A stretch of DNA of 64,000 nt from Streptomyces pyxinicus. GTDB taxonomy: Bacteria > Actinomycetota > Actinomycetes > Streptomycetales > Streptomycetaceae. A program made the translations under genes and the position numbers. How positions within the stretch are numbered: position 1 is the first letter of the stretch; every line of letters begins with the position of its first letter. The notes below the pieces were generated by a model. That model was not told where the DNA came from and did not search any database. It saw only the letters and a list, made by a program, of their open reading frames with translations. This document shows, in pieces, positions 8,731 through 16,976 of the stretch. The DNA lies in contig NZ_JANUGP010000018.1 in the NCBI RefSeq assembly GCF_024753135.1, positions 1-64,000 of the forward strand, written 5' to 3'.

Positions 8731-10539
8731 ATGCCGTTGAACCGCCGGAAGTTCCTGAAGAAGTCCGCCGTCACCGGAGCGGGAGTGGCGGTCGCCGGCG
8801 CGGCGGCGGCCCCAACGGCCGAGGCGGCCGAGCGGCACGAGCGCCCGGGACACCACGTGAAGCGGCACTCGCTGACCGTCATGGGCACGACCGACCTGCA
8901 CGGCCACGTCTTCAACTGGGACTACTTCAAGGACGCCGAGTACACCGACCCGGCCGGCAACGCCACCGGCCTCGCCCGCATCTCCACCCTGGTGAACCAG
9001 GTGCGCGCCGAGAAGGGCCGCCGCAACACCCTGCTGCTGGACGCCGGCGACACCATCCAGGGCACCCCGCTGACCTACTACTACGCCAAGGTCGACCCGA
9101 TCACCGCCAAGGGCGGCCCGGTGCACCCGATGGCGCAGGCGATGAACGCGATCGGCTACGACGCGGCGGCCCTCGGCAACCACGAGTTCAACTACGGCAT
9201 CGAGACCCTGCGCACGTTCGAGGACCAGCTCGACTTCCCGCTGCTCGGCGCCAACGCGGTCGACGCCAAGACGCTGCGGCCGGCGTTCCCGCCGTACTTC
9301 GTCAAGACCTTCCACGTGCCCGGCGCGCGGCCGGTCAAGGTCGGGGTCCTCGGGCTCACCAACCCGGGCATCGCCATCTGGGACAAGGCCTACGTCCAGG
9401 GCAAGCTGAAGTTCGAGGGGCTTGAGGAGCAGGCCGCGAAGTGGGTGCCGAGGCTGCGGGCGCTCGGCGCCGACGTGGTCGTGGTCTCCGCGCACTCGGG
9501 CACGTCCGGCACCTCCTCGTACGGCGACCAGGTGCCGTACGTGGAGAACGCGGCGGCCAACGTGGCGCGGCAGGTGCCCGGTATCGACGCGATCCTGGTC
9601 GGCCACGCGCACGTGGAGATCCCGGAGCTGAAGGTCGTCAACGAGAAGACCGGGAAGACGGTCGTGCTGTCGGAGCCGCTGTGCTACGCCGAGCGGCTGA
9701 CCCTGTTCGACATCGAGCTGGTGTACAAGCGGGGCCGCTGGGAGGTGGAGTCGGTCTCCGCCTCGCTGCGCAACTCCAACTCCGTCGCCGACGACCCGAA
9801 GATCACCCGGCTGTTGAAGGACGAGCACGCCAAGGTGGTGGCGTACGTCAACCAGGTGGTGGGCCGGGCGACCGAGACGCTGACCACGGTCGAGGCGCGG
9901 TACAAGGACGCCCCGATCATCGACCTGATCACCAAGGTGCAGGAGGACGTGGTCAAGGCCGCGCTGGCGGGCACCGAGTACGCCTCGCTGCCGGTGCTCG
10001 CGCAGGCCTCGCCGTTCTCCCGGACCTCGCAGATCCCGGCCGGCGACGTGACGATCCGGGACCTGTCGAGCCTGTACGTGTACGACAACACGCTGGTCGC
10101 CAAGCTGATGACGGGCGCCCAGGTGCGGGCCTACCTGGAGTACTCGGCGGGGTACTTCACGCAGACGGCGGCCGGCGCACCCGTCGACGTGGACAAGCTG
10201 ACCAACGCCGGGGACCGCCCGGACTACAACTACGACTACGTCTCCGGTCTGTCGTACGACATCGACATCGCCCAGCCGGCCGGTTCGCGGATCAGGAACC
10301 TGACCCGCGGCGGTGCCCCGCTGGACGACGCGGCGCAGTTCGTGTTCGCCGTGAACAACTACCGGGCCAACGGCGGCGGCGCCTTCCCGGGTGTCGCCAC
10401 GGCGAAGGAGCTGTGGTCGGAGTCGACGGAGATCCGCACCCGGATCGCCGAGTGGGTCACCGCCAAGGGCGTGCTGGACCCGAAGGACTTCGCCTCGGTG
10501 GACTGGAAGCTGACGCGGGACGGCACCCCCGTGTTCTGA
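8731..10539 (+). CDS. Tat-exported bifunctional metallophosphatase / 5'-nucleotidase
   Basis: 602-residue secreted enzyme that dephosphorylates nucleotides or cyclic nucleotides outside the cell. A twin-arginine signal is at the N terminus (NRRKFLK, then a hydrophobic run ending in AEAAE near residue 33). Metal-binding motifs of the calcineurin-like domain follow in order: TDLHGH, DAGDTIQG, GNHEFNYG, SAHSG and GHAHVEIP. The C-terminal nucleotidase domain includes the substrate-stacking region. The ATG at 8731 has CGAGGAGAG at good spacing. It is divergent from pyk across 235 bp. Upstream, GTTCAGG occurs twice with a 12-base period (8639 and 8651). Substrate specificity is inferred from the family. 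Confidence 0.92.
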   Translation: MPLNRRKFLKKSAVTGAGVAVAGAAAAPTAEAAERHERPGHHVKRHSLTVMGTTDLHGHVFNWDYFKDAEYTDPAGNATGLARISTLVNQVRAEKGRRNTLLLDAGDTIQGTPLTYYYAKVDPITAKGGPVHPMAQAMNAIGYDAAALGNHEFNYGIETLRTFEDQLDFPLLGANAVDAKTLRPAFPPYFVKTFHVPGARPVKVGVLGLTNPGIAIWDKAYVQGKLKFEGLEEQAAKWVPRLRALGADVVVVSAHSGTSGTSSYGDQVPYVENAAANVARQVPGIDAILVGHAHVEIPELKVVNEKTGKTVVLSEPLCYAERLTLFDIELVYKRGRWEVESVSASLRNSNSVADDPKITRLLKDEHAKVVAYVNQVVGRATETLTTVEARYKDAPIIDLITKVQEDVVKAALAGTEYASLPVLAQASPFSRTSQIPAGDVTIRDLSSLYVYDNTLVAKLMTGAQVRAYLEYSAGYFTQTAAGAPVDVDKLTNAGDRPDYNYDYVSGLSYDIDIAQPAGSRIRNLTRGGAPLDDAAQFVFAVNNYRANGGGAFPGVATAKELWSESTEIRTRIAEWVTAKGVLDPKDFASVDWKLTRDGTPVF

Positions 10540-10555
10540 GCCGCCGCCCCGCTCG

Positions 10556-11962
10556 TCACCGTTCGTCGACGAGCGGGGTCAGCCGTTTCTCCTGCCGGGA
10601 TCCCGGCACCCGGGCCTCTTCCAGACCGAAGCTGGTGAAGGCGGTGCGGGTCGGCAGCGGGTAGGGGTCCTTGCCGGTCAGGGAGTTGAGGATGGTGGCG
10701 CTGCGCCAGGCGGCGAGGCCCAGGTCCGGGGCGCCGACGCCGTGGGTGTGCAGCTCGGCGTTCTGCACGTACACCGAGCCGGTGACGGAGGGGTCGAGGA
10801 CCAGCCGGAAGTCCTCGTCGATGCGCGGGCGTTCGCTGCTGTCGCGGCGCAGATAGGGGTCGAGGCCGGCGAGCAGGCGGCCGAGGGGGCGCTCGCGGTA
10901 GCCGGTGGCGAGGACGACCGCGTCAGTGCTGAGCCGGGAGCGGCTGCCCTGCTGGAGGTGCTCCAGATGCAGCTCGATCTTGCTGGTGGCGATCCGGCCG
11001 GCGGTGCGGACCCGGACGCCGGGGGTGAGGACGGCGTCGGGCCAGCCGCCGTTCAGGGTGCGCCGATACAGCTCGTCGTGGATGGCGGCGAGGGTGCCGG
11101 CGTCGATGCCCTTGTGCAGCTGCCACTGGGCGGCGACGAGGCGGTCGCGGACCGGTTCGGCGAGGGCGTGGAAGTAGCGGGTGTAGTCGGGGGTGAAGTG
11201 CTCCAGGCCGAGTTTGGAGTACTCCATCGGCGCGAACGCCTCGGTGCGGCCGATCCAGTGCAGCTTCTCCTGGCCGTCGGGGCGGTGCCGGAGCAGGTCG
11301 AGGAAGATCTCGGCGCCCGACTGCCCCGAGCCGACGACGGTGACGTGTCCGGCGGCGAGGACGGTGGCGCGGTGGGCGAGGTAGTCGGCGGCGTGCACGA
11401 CCGGGACGCCGGGCGCGTCCACGAGGGGCCGCAGCGGGTCGGGCACGTGGGGGGCGGTGCCGACGCCGAGGACGATGTTGCGGGTGTAGGTGCGGCCGAG
11501 GGCCTCGGCCTCGCCGGCGGGGTCGAGCTGGGTGTGGTCGACCTCGAAGACGTCCCGCTCGGGGTTCCAGCGGACGGCGTCGACCTGGTGGCGGAAGCGC
11601 AGCCCGGGGAGGTTCTCGGTGACCCAGCGGCAGTAGGCGTCGTACTCGGCGCGCTGGATGTGGAAGCGCTCGGCGAAGTAGAAGGGGAAGATCCGCTGGC
11701 GGGTCCTGAGGTAGTTCAGGAAGCTCCAGGGGCTGGTGGGATCGGCGAGGGTCACCAGGTCGGCGAGGAACGGGACCTGGATGGTGGCGCCCTCGATGAG
11801 CAGGCCGGGGTGCCAGTCGAAGCCGGGGCGCTGCTCGTAGAAGACCGCGTCGAGTTCGGCGAGCGGGTGGGCGAGCGCGGCCAGGGAGAGGTTGCAGGGG
11901 CCGATGCCGATGCCGACGAGGTCGCGGGGGGAGGCGGGCTCGGCGGGTGGGGGGATGGTCAT
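10556..11962 (-). CDS. lysine/ornithine/diamine N-monooxygenase (DesB/IucD-like)
   Basis: 468-residue FAD- and NADPH-dependent enzyme of the microbial amine N-hydroxylase family, which makes N-hydroxylysine, N-hydroxyornithine or N-hydroxydiamines for hydroxamate siderophores. The FAD motif GIGIGPCN is at residues 17-24, the NADPH motif VGSGQSGAE is in the middle, and VLATGY is near the C terminus. The ATG overlaps the stop of the upstream decarboxylase gene (bases 11959-11962), so the two are probably translated together. In desferrioxamine pathways this pair (DesA, DesB) converts lysine to N-hydroxycadaverine. Here no DesC-type acyltransferase or DesD-type NIS synthetase is next to it. It is either a second, orphan copy or part of another hydroxamate pathway. 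Confidence 0.88.
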   Translation of the reverse strand: MTIPPPAEPASPRDLVGIGIGPCNLSLAALAHPLAELDAVFYEQRPGFDWHPGLLIEGATIQVPFLADLVTLADPTSPWSFLNYLRTRQRIFPFYFAERFHIQRAEYDAYCRWVTENLPGLRFRHQVDAVRWNPERDVFEVDHTQLDPAGEAEALGRTYTRNIVLGVGTAPHVPDPLRPLVDAPGVPVVHAADYLAHRATVLAAGHVTVVGSGQSGAEIFLDLLRHRPDGQEKLHWIGRTEAFAPMEYSKLGLEHFTPDYTRYFHALAEPVRDRLVAAQWQLHKGIDAGTLAAIHDELYRRTLNGGWPDAVLTPGVRVRTAGRIATSKIELHLEHLQQGSRSRLSTDAVVLATGYRERPLGRLLAGLDPYLRRDSSERPRIDEDFRLVLDPSVTGSVYVQNAELHTHGVGAPDLGLAAWRSATILNSLTGKDPYPLPTRTAFTSFGLEEARVPGSRQEKRLTPLVDER

Positions 11963-13320
11963 CCGGTGGTCGTTCCTTCTACGAGTTTCAGCAGCTGGGC
12001 CAGGTCGTCGGGCCCGGTGCGGGGGTTGAGGAGGGTGGCCTTGAGCCAGAGCCGGCCGTCGAGCCGGGCGCGGCCCAGGACGGCCCGGCCCTCGTGCAGC
12101 AGGGTCCGGCGGACGGCGGCCACCTCGGCGTCGGTGGCGTCGGTGGGCCGGAACAGGACGGTGCTGATGGCGGGGCGGTCGTACAGCTCGAAGCCGGGGT
12201 GCGCGGCGATCAGGGCGGCGAACTCGCGGGCGCGGGCGCAGACCTGGTCGACCAGGGCGCCGAGTCCGGTGCGGCCGAGGGTCTTGAGGGTGACGGCGAT
12301 CTTGAGGATGTCGGGGCGGCGGGTGGTGCGCAGGGAGCGGCCGAGCAGGTCGGGGAGGCCGGCCTCGGTGTCGTCGTCGGCGTTCAGGTAGTCGGCGCTC
12401 TGGTGGAGCGCGGCGGGTTCGCCGGGGTCGGCGAGGGCGAGGAGGCCGGCGGCGACCGGCTGCCAGCCGAGCTTGTGCAGGTCGAGGGTGACGGTGTCGG
12501 CGGCTTCGAGGCCGGCGAGCTGGTCGCGGTGGCGGTCGCTGAACAGCAGCCCACCGCCGTACGCCGCGTCGATGTGCAGACGGGTGCGGTGGGCGGCGCA
12601 CAGGGCGGCGATCTCGGGCAGCGGGTCGATCAGGCCGGCGTCGGTGGTGCCGGCGGTGGCGGCGACCAGCAGGGGTCCGGACAGGGTGGTGAGGGCCTGG
12701 TCGAGGGCGGCCGGGTCGAGGGTGCCGCTCGGTGCCGGGACGACGACCGGTTCGGGCAGGCCGAGCAGCCAGGCGGCGCGGGGCAGGGAGTGGTGGGCGT
12801 TGGCGCCGCAGACCAGGCGGACACCGGCGCCGTGCGTCTCGCGGGCGAGCAGCAGGGCGAGTTGGTTGGACTCGGTGCCGCCGGTGGTGACGAGGGCGTC
12901 GGCGAGTCCGGCGGCGCGGGCGAGGGTGCGGGTGACCCGGGCTTCCAGGGCGGCGGCGGCCGGGGCCTGGTCCCAGGAGTCCAGGGACGGGTTGAGGGCG
13001 CTGACGGCGAGGTCGGCGGCGGTGGCCACGGCGAGCGGCGGGCAGTGCAGATGGGCCGCGCACAGCGGGTCGGCGGGGTCGGCGGCGCCCGCGGCGAGGG
13101 CGTGCACGAGGATCCGCAGGGCGTCGGGGTCGCCGGTGGCCGGCAGGATGTCGCCGGTGGCGAGGGCGAGGCGCGCGGCGACCTCCTCCGGGCCGCCGGC
13201 GGGCAGCGGGCCGCGGCGGGCCCGGGTGCCGGCCGCGAGCGCGTCGAGGACGGTGTCGAGCAACGGCCGCAGGGCGGCGGGGCCTTCGGGCCCTGAGGCG
13301 AGGGGCGGCGGCGTGCTCAT
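11959..13320 (-). CDS. PLP-dependent group II amino acid decarboxylase (DesA-like)
   Basis: 453-residue PLP enzyme of the aspartate aminotransferase fold, decarboxylase group II (glutamate, 2,4-diaminobutyrate or lysine decarboxylase relatives). Key residues are visible: H176/H177, D251 in HIDAAYGG for the pyridine nitrogen, and the Schiff-base lysine K283 in DLHKLGW. TTGGTESN is the phosphate/carboxylate region. By context the substrate is probably lysine or ornithine/diaminobutyrate, giving a diamine for the monooxygenase encoded next. It is the first gene of a two-gene operon and is divergent from a GNAT acetyltransferase. The 160-bp gap between them holds a 20-bp palindrome. It is somewhat shorter than typical DesA, and its N terminus is clearly different from the DesA I know. 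Confidence 0.87.
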   Translation of the reverse strand: MSTPPPLASGPEGPAALRPLLDTVLDALAAGTRARRGPLPAGGPEEVAARLALATGDILPATGDPDALRILVHALAAGAADPADPLCAAHLHCPPLAVATAADLAVSALNPSLDSWDQAPAAAALEARVTRTLARAAGLADALVTTGGTESNQLALLLARETHGAGVRLVCGANAHHSLPRAAWLLGLPEPVVVPAPSGTLDPAALDQALTTLSGPLLVAATAGTTDAGLIDPLPEIAALCAAHRTRLHIDAAYGGGLLFSDRHRDQLAGLEAADTVTLDLHKLGWQPVAAGLLALADPGEPAALHQSADYLNADDDTEAGLPDLLGRSLRTTRRPDILKIAVTLKTLGRTGLGALVDQVCARAREFAALIAAHPGFELYDRPAISTVLFRPTDATDAEVAAVRRTLLHEGRAVLGRARLDGRLWLKATLLNPRTGPDDLAQLLKLVEGTTTG

Positions 13321-13408
13321 GGGGTTCCTCCGCGGCGTGCCGACGTTTCTGTCCGGGGCTTCCAGCTTGTACGGGAAGCGGGCCGCGTGTCCCGGAAGGC
13401 CGGGAAGG

Positions 13409-13428
13409 AGTACCCGAAAGTGGGTACT
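13409..13428. promoter_or_regulatory. 20-bp palindrome, candidate operator
   Basis: AGTACCC - GAAAGT - GGGTACT: perfect 7-bp arms with a 6-base spacer, centred in the divergent region between the decarboxylase/monooxygenase operon and the GNAT gene. The form is that of a dimeric repressor site. It does not match the DtxR/IdeR iron box expected for a siderophore locus, so the regulator is unknown. Confidence 0.5.
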
Positions 13429-13445
13429 GCCGTGCGAGGAAAACA

Positions 13446-13483
13446 TGTCGGGTGCGGGGCCGTGCGCGCTAACCTCGCTCGAA
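13446..13483 (+). promoter_or_regulatory. probable leaderless promoter of the GNAT gene
   Basis: TAACCT (13470-13475) ends seven bases before the ATG at 13483, with TGTCGG (13446-13451) 18 bases further up. No ribosome binding site precedes the ATG. The string CTAACCT also matches half of an iron box, but the other half is missing. Confidence 0.4.
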
Positions 13484-14028
13484 TGGCTGACGCGTGGAGG
13501 ATCGACGTGCCCGGGGAGCGGGTGCTCGTACGCGACCTCGCCCCGGGCGACGAGGAAGCGCTGCTGACCCTGTTCGAGGAGTGCGAGGACTGGTTCGTGG
13601 CGGCGACGGGGCTGCCCTCGGGCCCCGGTGACGTGCAGAGCCTGTGCTACGCGCTGCCGGAGGGCGCGGATGCCGGAGACAAGGTGCTGCTGGTGCTGGA
13701 GCGGGACGGGGTGGTGGCCGGCGTGGTGGACGCCGTGCGGGACCACCCGGAGCCGGGGGCCGTGGCGGTGGGCGTGTTCCTGCTCGCGCCCTGGGCCCGC
13801 GGACGGGGTCTCGGCCGCGCCCTGGCCGCCTCGCTGCTCTCCCGCGTGCCGGACACCACCCTCGTGACGGCCACGGTCCCGCCCGGCTGGCCCCCCGGCG
13901 AACACTTCCTGCGCGCCCTGGGCTTCACCCTGGACTCCGACGTCCCGACCGCCTCCGCGGCCGACCGCCGACCGGGCCCGCGGGAGGGCGGGGTACGGCG
14001 GGCGGTGCTGCGGAGGCCCGGAGGGTAG
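13483..14028 (+). CDS. GNAT family N-acetyltransferase
   Basis: 181-residue acyltransferase of the GCN5-related family. The acetyl-CoA-binding motif A is visible as VFLLAPWARGRGLGRALA, and the C-terminal beta strand region as FLRALGFTLDSD. I chose the ATG at 13483 because a -10 element ends seven bases upstream, which suggests a leaderless message; a GTG at 13507 is an alternative. It is divergent from the DesAB-like pair, but its sequence is that of a generic GNAT and not of the DesC/IucB acyltransferases that act on hydroxylamines. The acceptor substrate is unknown. Confidence 0.8.
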   Translation: MADAWRIDVPGERVLVRDLAPGDEEALLTLFEECEDWFVAATGLPSGPGDVQSLCYALPEGADAGDKVLLVLERDGVVAGVVDAVRDHPEPGAVAVGVFLLAPWARGRGLGRALAASLLSRVPDTTLVTATVPPGWPPGEHFLRALGFTLDSDVPTASAADRRPGPREGGVRRAVLRRPGG

Positions 14029-14038
14029 GCAACCCTCC
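14020..14038. terminator. terminator hairpin between the GNAT gene and pepN
   Basis: GGAGGGT / ACCCTCC with a 5-base loop, overlapping the TAG of the GNAT gene and lying between two convergent genes. Confidence 0.55.
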
Positions 14039-14053
14039 CCGGAACCGGCGGAG

Positions 14054-16540
14054 TTACTCGCCGTCCCCCCGTACCCGCAACGCCCGTGACAGGTCGTCGA
14101 GGCGGTCGGCGAGGGTGCGGTGGAGGGCCGGGGTGAGGTCGGTGTCGTGGAGGCAGGCCTCGCCGAGGCGGAGGTTCTCCGGGTCGACGGCGTGGGCCGG
14201 GAAGGCCCAGCGGCCGGCGGCGACGGCGATGGCGGGGCCGCGCCGGGCGGCGACGGCGACGGCGTCCTCGTAGAAGCGCGGCACGTACTCCCGTACCAGC
14301 TCGGCCTGTTCGGGCTGCCAGAAGCCCTGGGCGGTGGCCGTGAAGAGGTAGTTGGACAGGTCGTCGCCGGTGAACATGGCGTCCCAGGCGGTGCGCTTGG
14401 CGTCCGCGTCGGGCAGGGCGGCCCGGCAGCGGGCGGCGCCCTCCTGGCCCGCGGCGCTCGGGTCGCGCTCCAGCTCGGCGGCGATCGCGGCCGCGTCGGT
14501 GGCGCCGAGCACGGCGAGCCGGCCCAGGATGCGCCAGCGCAACTCGGGGTCGAGTTCCGGCCCGCCGGGGACGGTGCCGTCGGCGAGCCAGGCGGCGATG
14601 GTGTCCGGGTGGGCGGCCACCGCGATCAGGTGCCGTACGGCGATCAGGCGCAGGCCGGGGTGGTCGCCGTCCTCGGTGCGGCGCAGCAGGTCGCGGCAGA
14701 GGGAGGTGAGCGTGGCCAACGCGGCCGGGCGCTCCCCGGCCGGCAGGTACTGGTCGGCGATCTGCCCGGAGGCGAAGGCGAGGACGCCTTGGACGACGGC
14801 GAGGTCGCTCTCGCGCGGGAGGTGGGCGCGGGCCGTCTCCAGGTAGGCGTCGGGCGGGAGTTCGCCGTCGCGTACGGCGTCCCGCAGGGCGTTCCAGACG
14901 ATCGCGCGGGTGAGCGGGTCGGGCAGGCCGGAGAGGCCGGTGCGCAGCGCCTCGAAGGACTCGGGGTCGAAGCGGACCTTGGCGTAGGTGAGGTCGCCGT
15001 CGTTGAGCAGGAGCAGCGCGGGGCGCTTGCCGAGGGGGTGCGGGGCGGCTCCCGGGACGTCCAGGTCGACGCGTTCGCGCAGCACCAGGCCGCCCTCGTC
15101 GGCGAGGTCGTGGTCGTACAGGCCGGCGGTGAGGCGGTGCGGGCGGCTGCCCGCGCGGTCGACGGTGAGCGCGCGGGTGCCGGCGTCGGCGGCGATCACG
15201 GGGGTGAGGGTGTCGACGCCGGTGGTGCGCAGCCAGGCGTCGGCCCAGGCGGGCACGTCGCGGTCGGTGGCCGAGGCGAGGGAGTCGATGAAGTCGGCCA
15301 GGGTGGCGTTGCCGAACTTGTGGCGCTGGAAGTGGGTGTTGATGCCGGCGAGGAAGTCCTTCTCGCCGAGCCAGGCGGCGAGCTGGCGCAGCGCGGAGGC
15401 GCCCTTGGCGTAGGAGATGCCGTCGAAGTTGAGCAGCGCGGAGGCGGTGTCGTCGACGTTCTCGGGGGCGACCGGGTGGGTGCTGGGGCGCTGGTCGGCG
15501 TCGTAGCCCCAGGCCTTGCGGGTGACGGCGAACTCGGTCCAGGGGCCGGTGAAGCGGGTGGCCTCGGCGGTGGTCTGGTAGCCCATGTACTCGGCGAAGG
15601 ACTCGTTCAGCCAGATGTCGTCCCACCACTTGAGGGTGACGAGGTCGCCGAACCACATGTGGGCCATCTCGTGGGCGATGACCATGGCGCGGGTCTGCCG
15701 CTCGGTGTCGGTGACGGCGGAGCGGAAGACGAACTCGTCGCGGAAGGTGACCAGGCCCGGGTTCTCCATGGCGCCCGCGTTGAACTCGGGGACGAACGCC
15801 TGGTCGTAGGAGTCGAAGGGGTAGGGCTCCTCGAACTTCTCGTGGTAGCGGTCGAAGCACGCGCGCGTGATGTCGAAGATCTCGTCGGCGTCGGTGTCGA
15901 GGTGGGGCGCGAGGGAGCGGCGGCAGTGGATGCCGAAGGGCAGTCCGCGGTGCTCGGTGCGCACCGAGTGCCAGGGGCCGGCGGCGACGGCGGCGAGGTA
16001 GGTGGAGATCAGCGGGGTGGGCGCGGCCTGCCAGACGCCGTCGGGGCGCTGCTCGGTGACGCCGTTGGCGAGGACGGTCCAGCCCTGGGGCGCCCGCACG
16101 GAGATCTCGAAGACGGCCTTCAGGTCGGGCTGGTCGAAGGCGGCGAAGACCCGCTGGACGTCGTCCATGAACATCTGCGTGTAGACGTAGGTCTCGCCGT
16201 CGCTGGGGTCGGTGAAGCGGTGCATGCCCTCACCGGTGCGCGAGTAGCGCATGACCGCGTCGACCCGCAGTTCGTGCTCGCCGGCGCTGAGGCCGCGCAG
16301 CGGCAGCCGGCCCTCGGCGAGCGTCTCGGGGTCGAGGGGCCGGCCGTCGAGCGTGACGGCGCGCAGCTCGGTGGGCTTCAGCTCGACGAAGGTGTCCCCG
16401 GCCGACCGCGCGGTGAAGCGGATCGCGGTGCGGGAGCCGAAGGTCTCCTCACCGGTGGTGAGATCCAGTTCGACCGTGTAGCGGTGGACGGCGAGGAACT
16501 GTGCTCGGAGCTGCGCCTCATCGCGCGTGAGTACGGACAT
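14054..16540 (-). CDS. pepN: aminopeptidase N (M1 family)
   Basis: 828-residue zinc aminopeptidase that removes N-terminal residues from peptides, a cytoplasmic enzyme well known in Streptomyces. The substrate N-terminus-binding motif GAMEN is at residues 256-260, the zinc motif HEMAH at 290-294, and the third zinc ligand is E313 in WLNESFAEY. The ERAP1-like C-terminal domain is complete. Two starts are possible, MARMSVLTRDEAQ at 16549 and MSVLTRDEAQ at 16540; I use the second, which matches the usual family start. Neither has a strong ribosome binding site. On the minus strand a GTATACC element lies about 40 bases upstream. It is preceded on the same strand by chorismate mutase. Confidence 0.94.
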   Translation of the reverse strand: MSVLTRDEAQLRAQFLAVHRYTVELDLTTGEETFGSRTAIRFTARSAGDTFVELKPTELRAVTLDGRPLDPETLAEGRLPLRGLSAGEHELRVDAVMRYSRTGEGMHRFTDPSDGETYVYTQMFMDDVQRVFAAFDQPDLKAVFEISVRAPQGWTVLANGVTEQRPDGVWQAAPTPLISTYLAAVAAGPWHSVRTEHRGLPFGIHCRRSLAPHLDTDADEIFDITRACFDRYHEKFEEPYPFDSYDQAFVPEFNAGAMENPGLVTFRDEFVFRSAVTDTERQTRAMVIAHEMAHMWFGDLVTLKWWDDIWLNESFAEYMGYQTTAEATRFTGPWTEFAVTRKAWGYDADQRPSTHPVAPENVDDTASALLNFDGISYAKGASALRQLAAWLGEKDFLAGINTHFQRHKFGNATLADFIDSLASATDRDVPAWADAWLRTTGVDTLTPVIAADAGTRALTVDRAGSRPHRLTAGLYDHDLADEGGLVLRERVDLDVPGAAPHPLGKRPALLLLNDGDLTYAKVRFDPESFEALRTGLSGLPDPLTRAIVWNALRDAVRDGELPPDAYLETARAHLPRESDLAVVQGVLAFASGQIADQYLPAGERPAALATLTSLCRDLLRRTEDGDHPGLRLIAVRHLIAVAAHPDTIAAWLADGTVPGGPELDPELRWRILGRLAVLGATDAAAIAAELERDPSAAGQEGAARCRAALPDADAKRTAWDAMFTGDDLSNYLFTATAQGFWQPEQAELVREYVPRFYEDAVAVAARRGPAIAVAAGRWAFPAHAVDPENLRLGEACLHDTDLTPALHRTLADRLDDLSRALRVRGDGE

Positions 16541-16610
16541 GCGGGCCATGCTGCCTGATCGGACCGACAGCGCACAGGGGCGGGCCGGTATACGGCCTTT
16601 GTCCGGCCGG

Positions 16611-16943
16611 TCAGTCGCCGTTGGTGTCCTCGGCGATGCGCTCGTGGTGCCGGATGACCTCGGCGATGATGAAGTTCAGGAACTTCTCGGCGAAGGCCGG
16701 GTCGAGCTTGGCGTTCTCGGCGAGGCGCCGCAGCCGCTCGATCTGGCGGCCCTCGCGCGCGGGGTCGGCGGGCGGCAGCTGGTGCACGGCCTTGAGCCTG
16801 CCGACCTGCTGGGTGGCCTTGAAGCGTTCGGCGAGCATGTGGACGACGGCGGCGTCGATGTTGTCGATGCTGTCGCGCAGCCGCTCCAGTTCCTGGCGGA
16901 CCTCGGAGGCCATGTCACCGCTTCCGGTGTTGCTGGTGGTCAT
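16611..16943 (-). CDS. chorismate mutase (AroQ type)
   Basis: 110-residue all-helical AroQ-family protein that rearranges chorismate to prephenate for Phe and Tyr synthesis. The helix pattern and key residues fit: ELERLRDSIDNID, then LAERFKATQQVGRLKA, and REGRQIERLRRLAE. The ATG at 16943 is preferred over a TTG nine bases upstream. It lies between the AraC-type regulator and pepN on the same strand. Its size fits a monofunctional mutase rather than a fusion with prephenate dehydratase. Confidence 0.9.
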   Translation of the reverse strand: MTTSNTGSGDMASEVRQELERLRDSIDNIDAAVVHMLAERFKATQQVGRLKAVHQLPPADPAREGRQIERLRRLAENAKLDPAFAEKFLNFIIAEVIRHHERIAEDTNGD

Positions 16944-16976
16944 AGGGGTCAACCCTAGGGGTTCGCCGGGCGCCGG

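Noticed and set aside
13459..13477. Iron box in front of the DesAB-like pair
   Set aside because: Only the CTAACCT half matches (9 of 19 positions); it is better read as the -10 of the GNAT gene.
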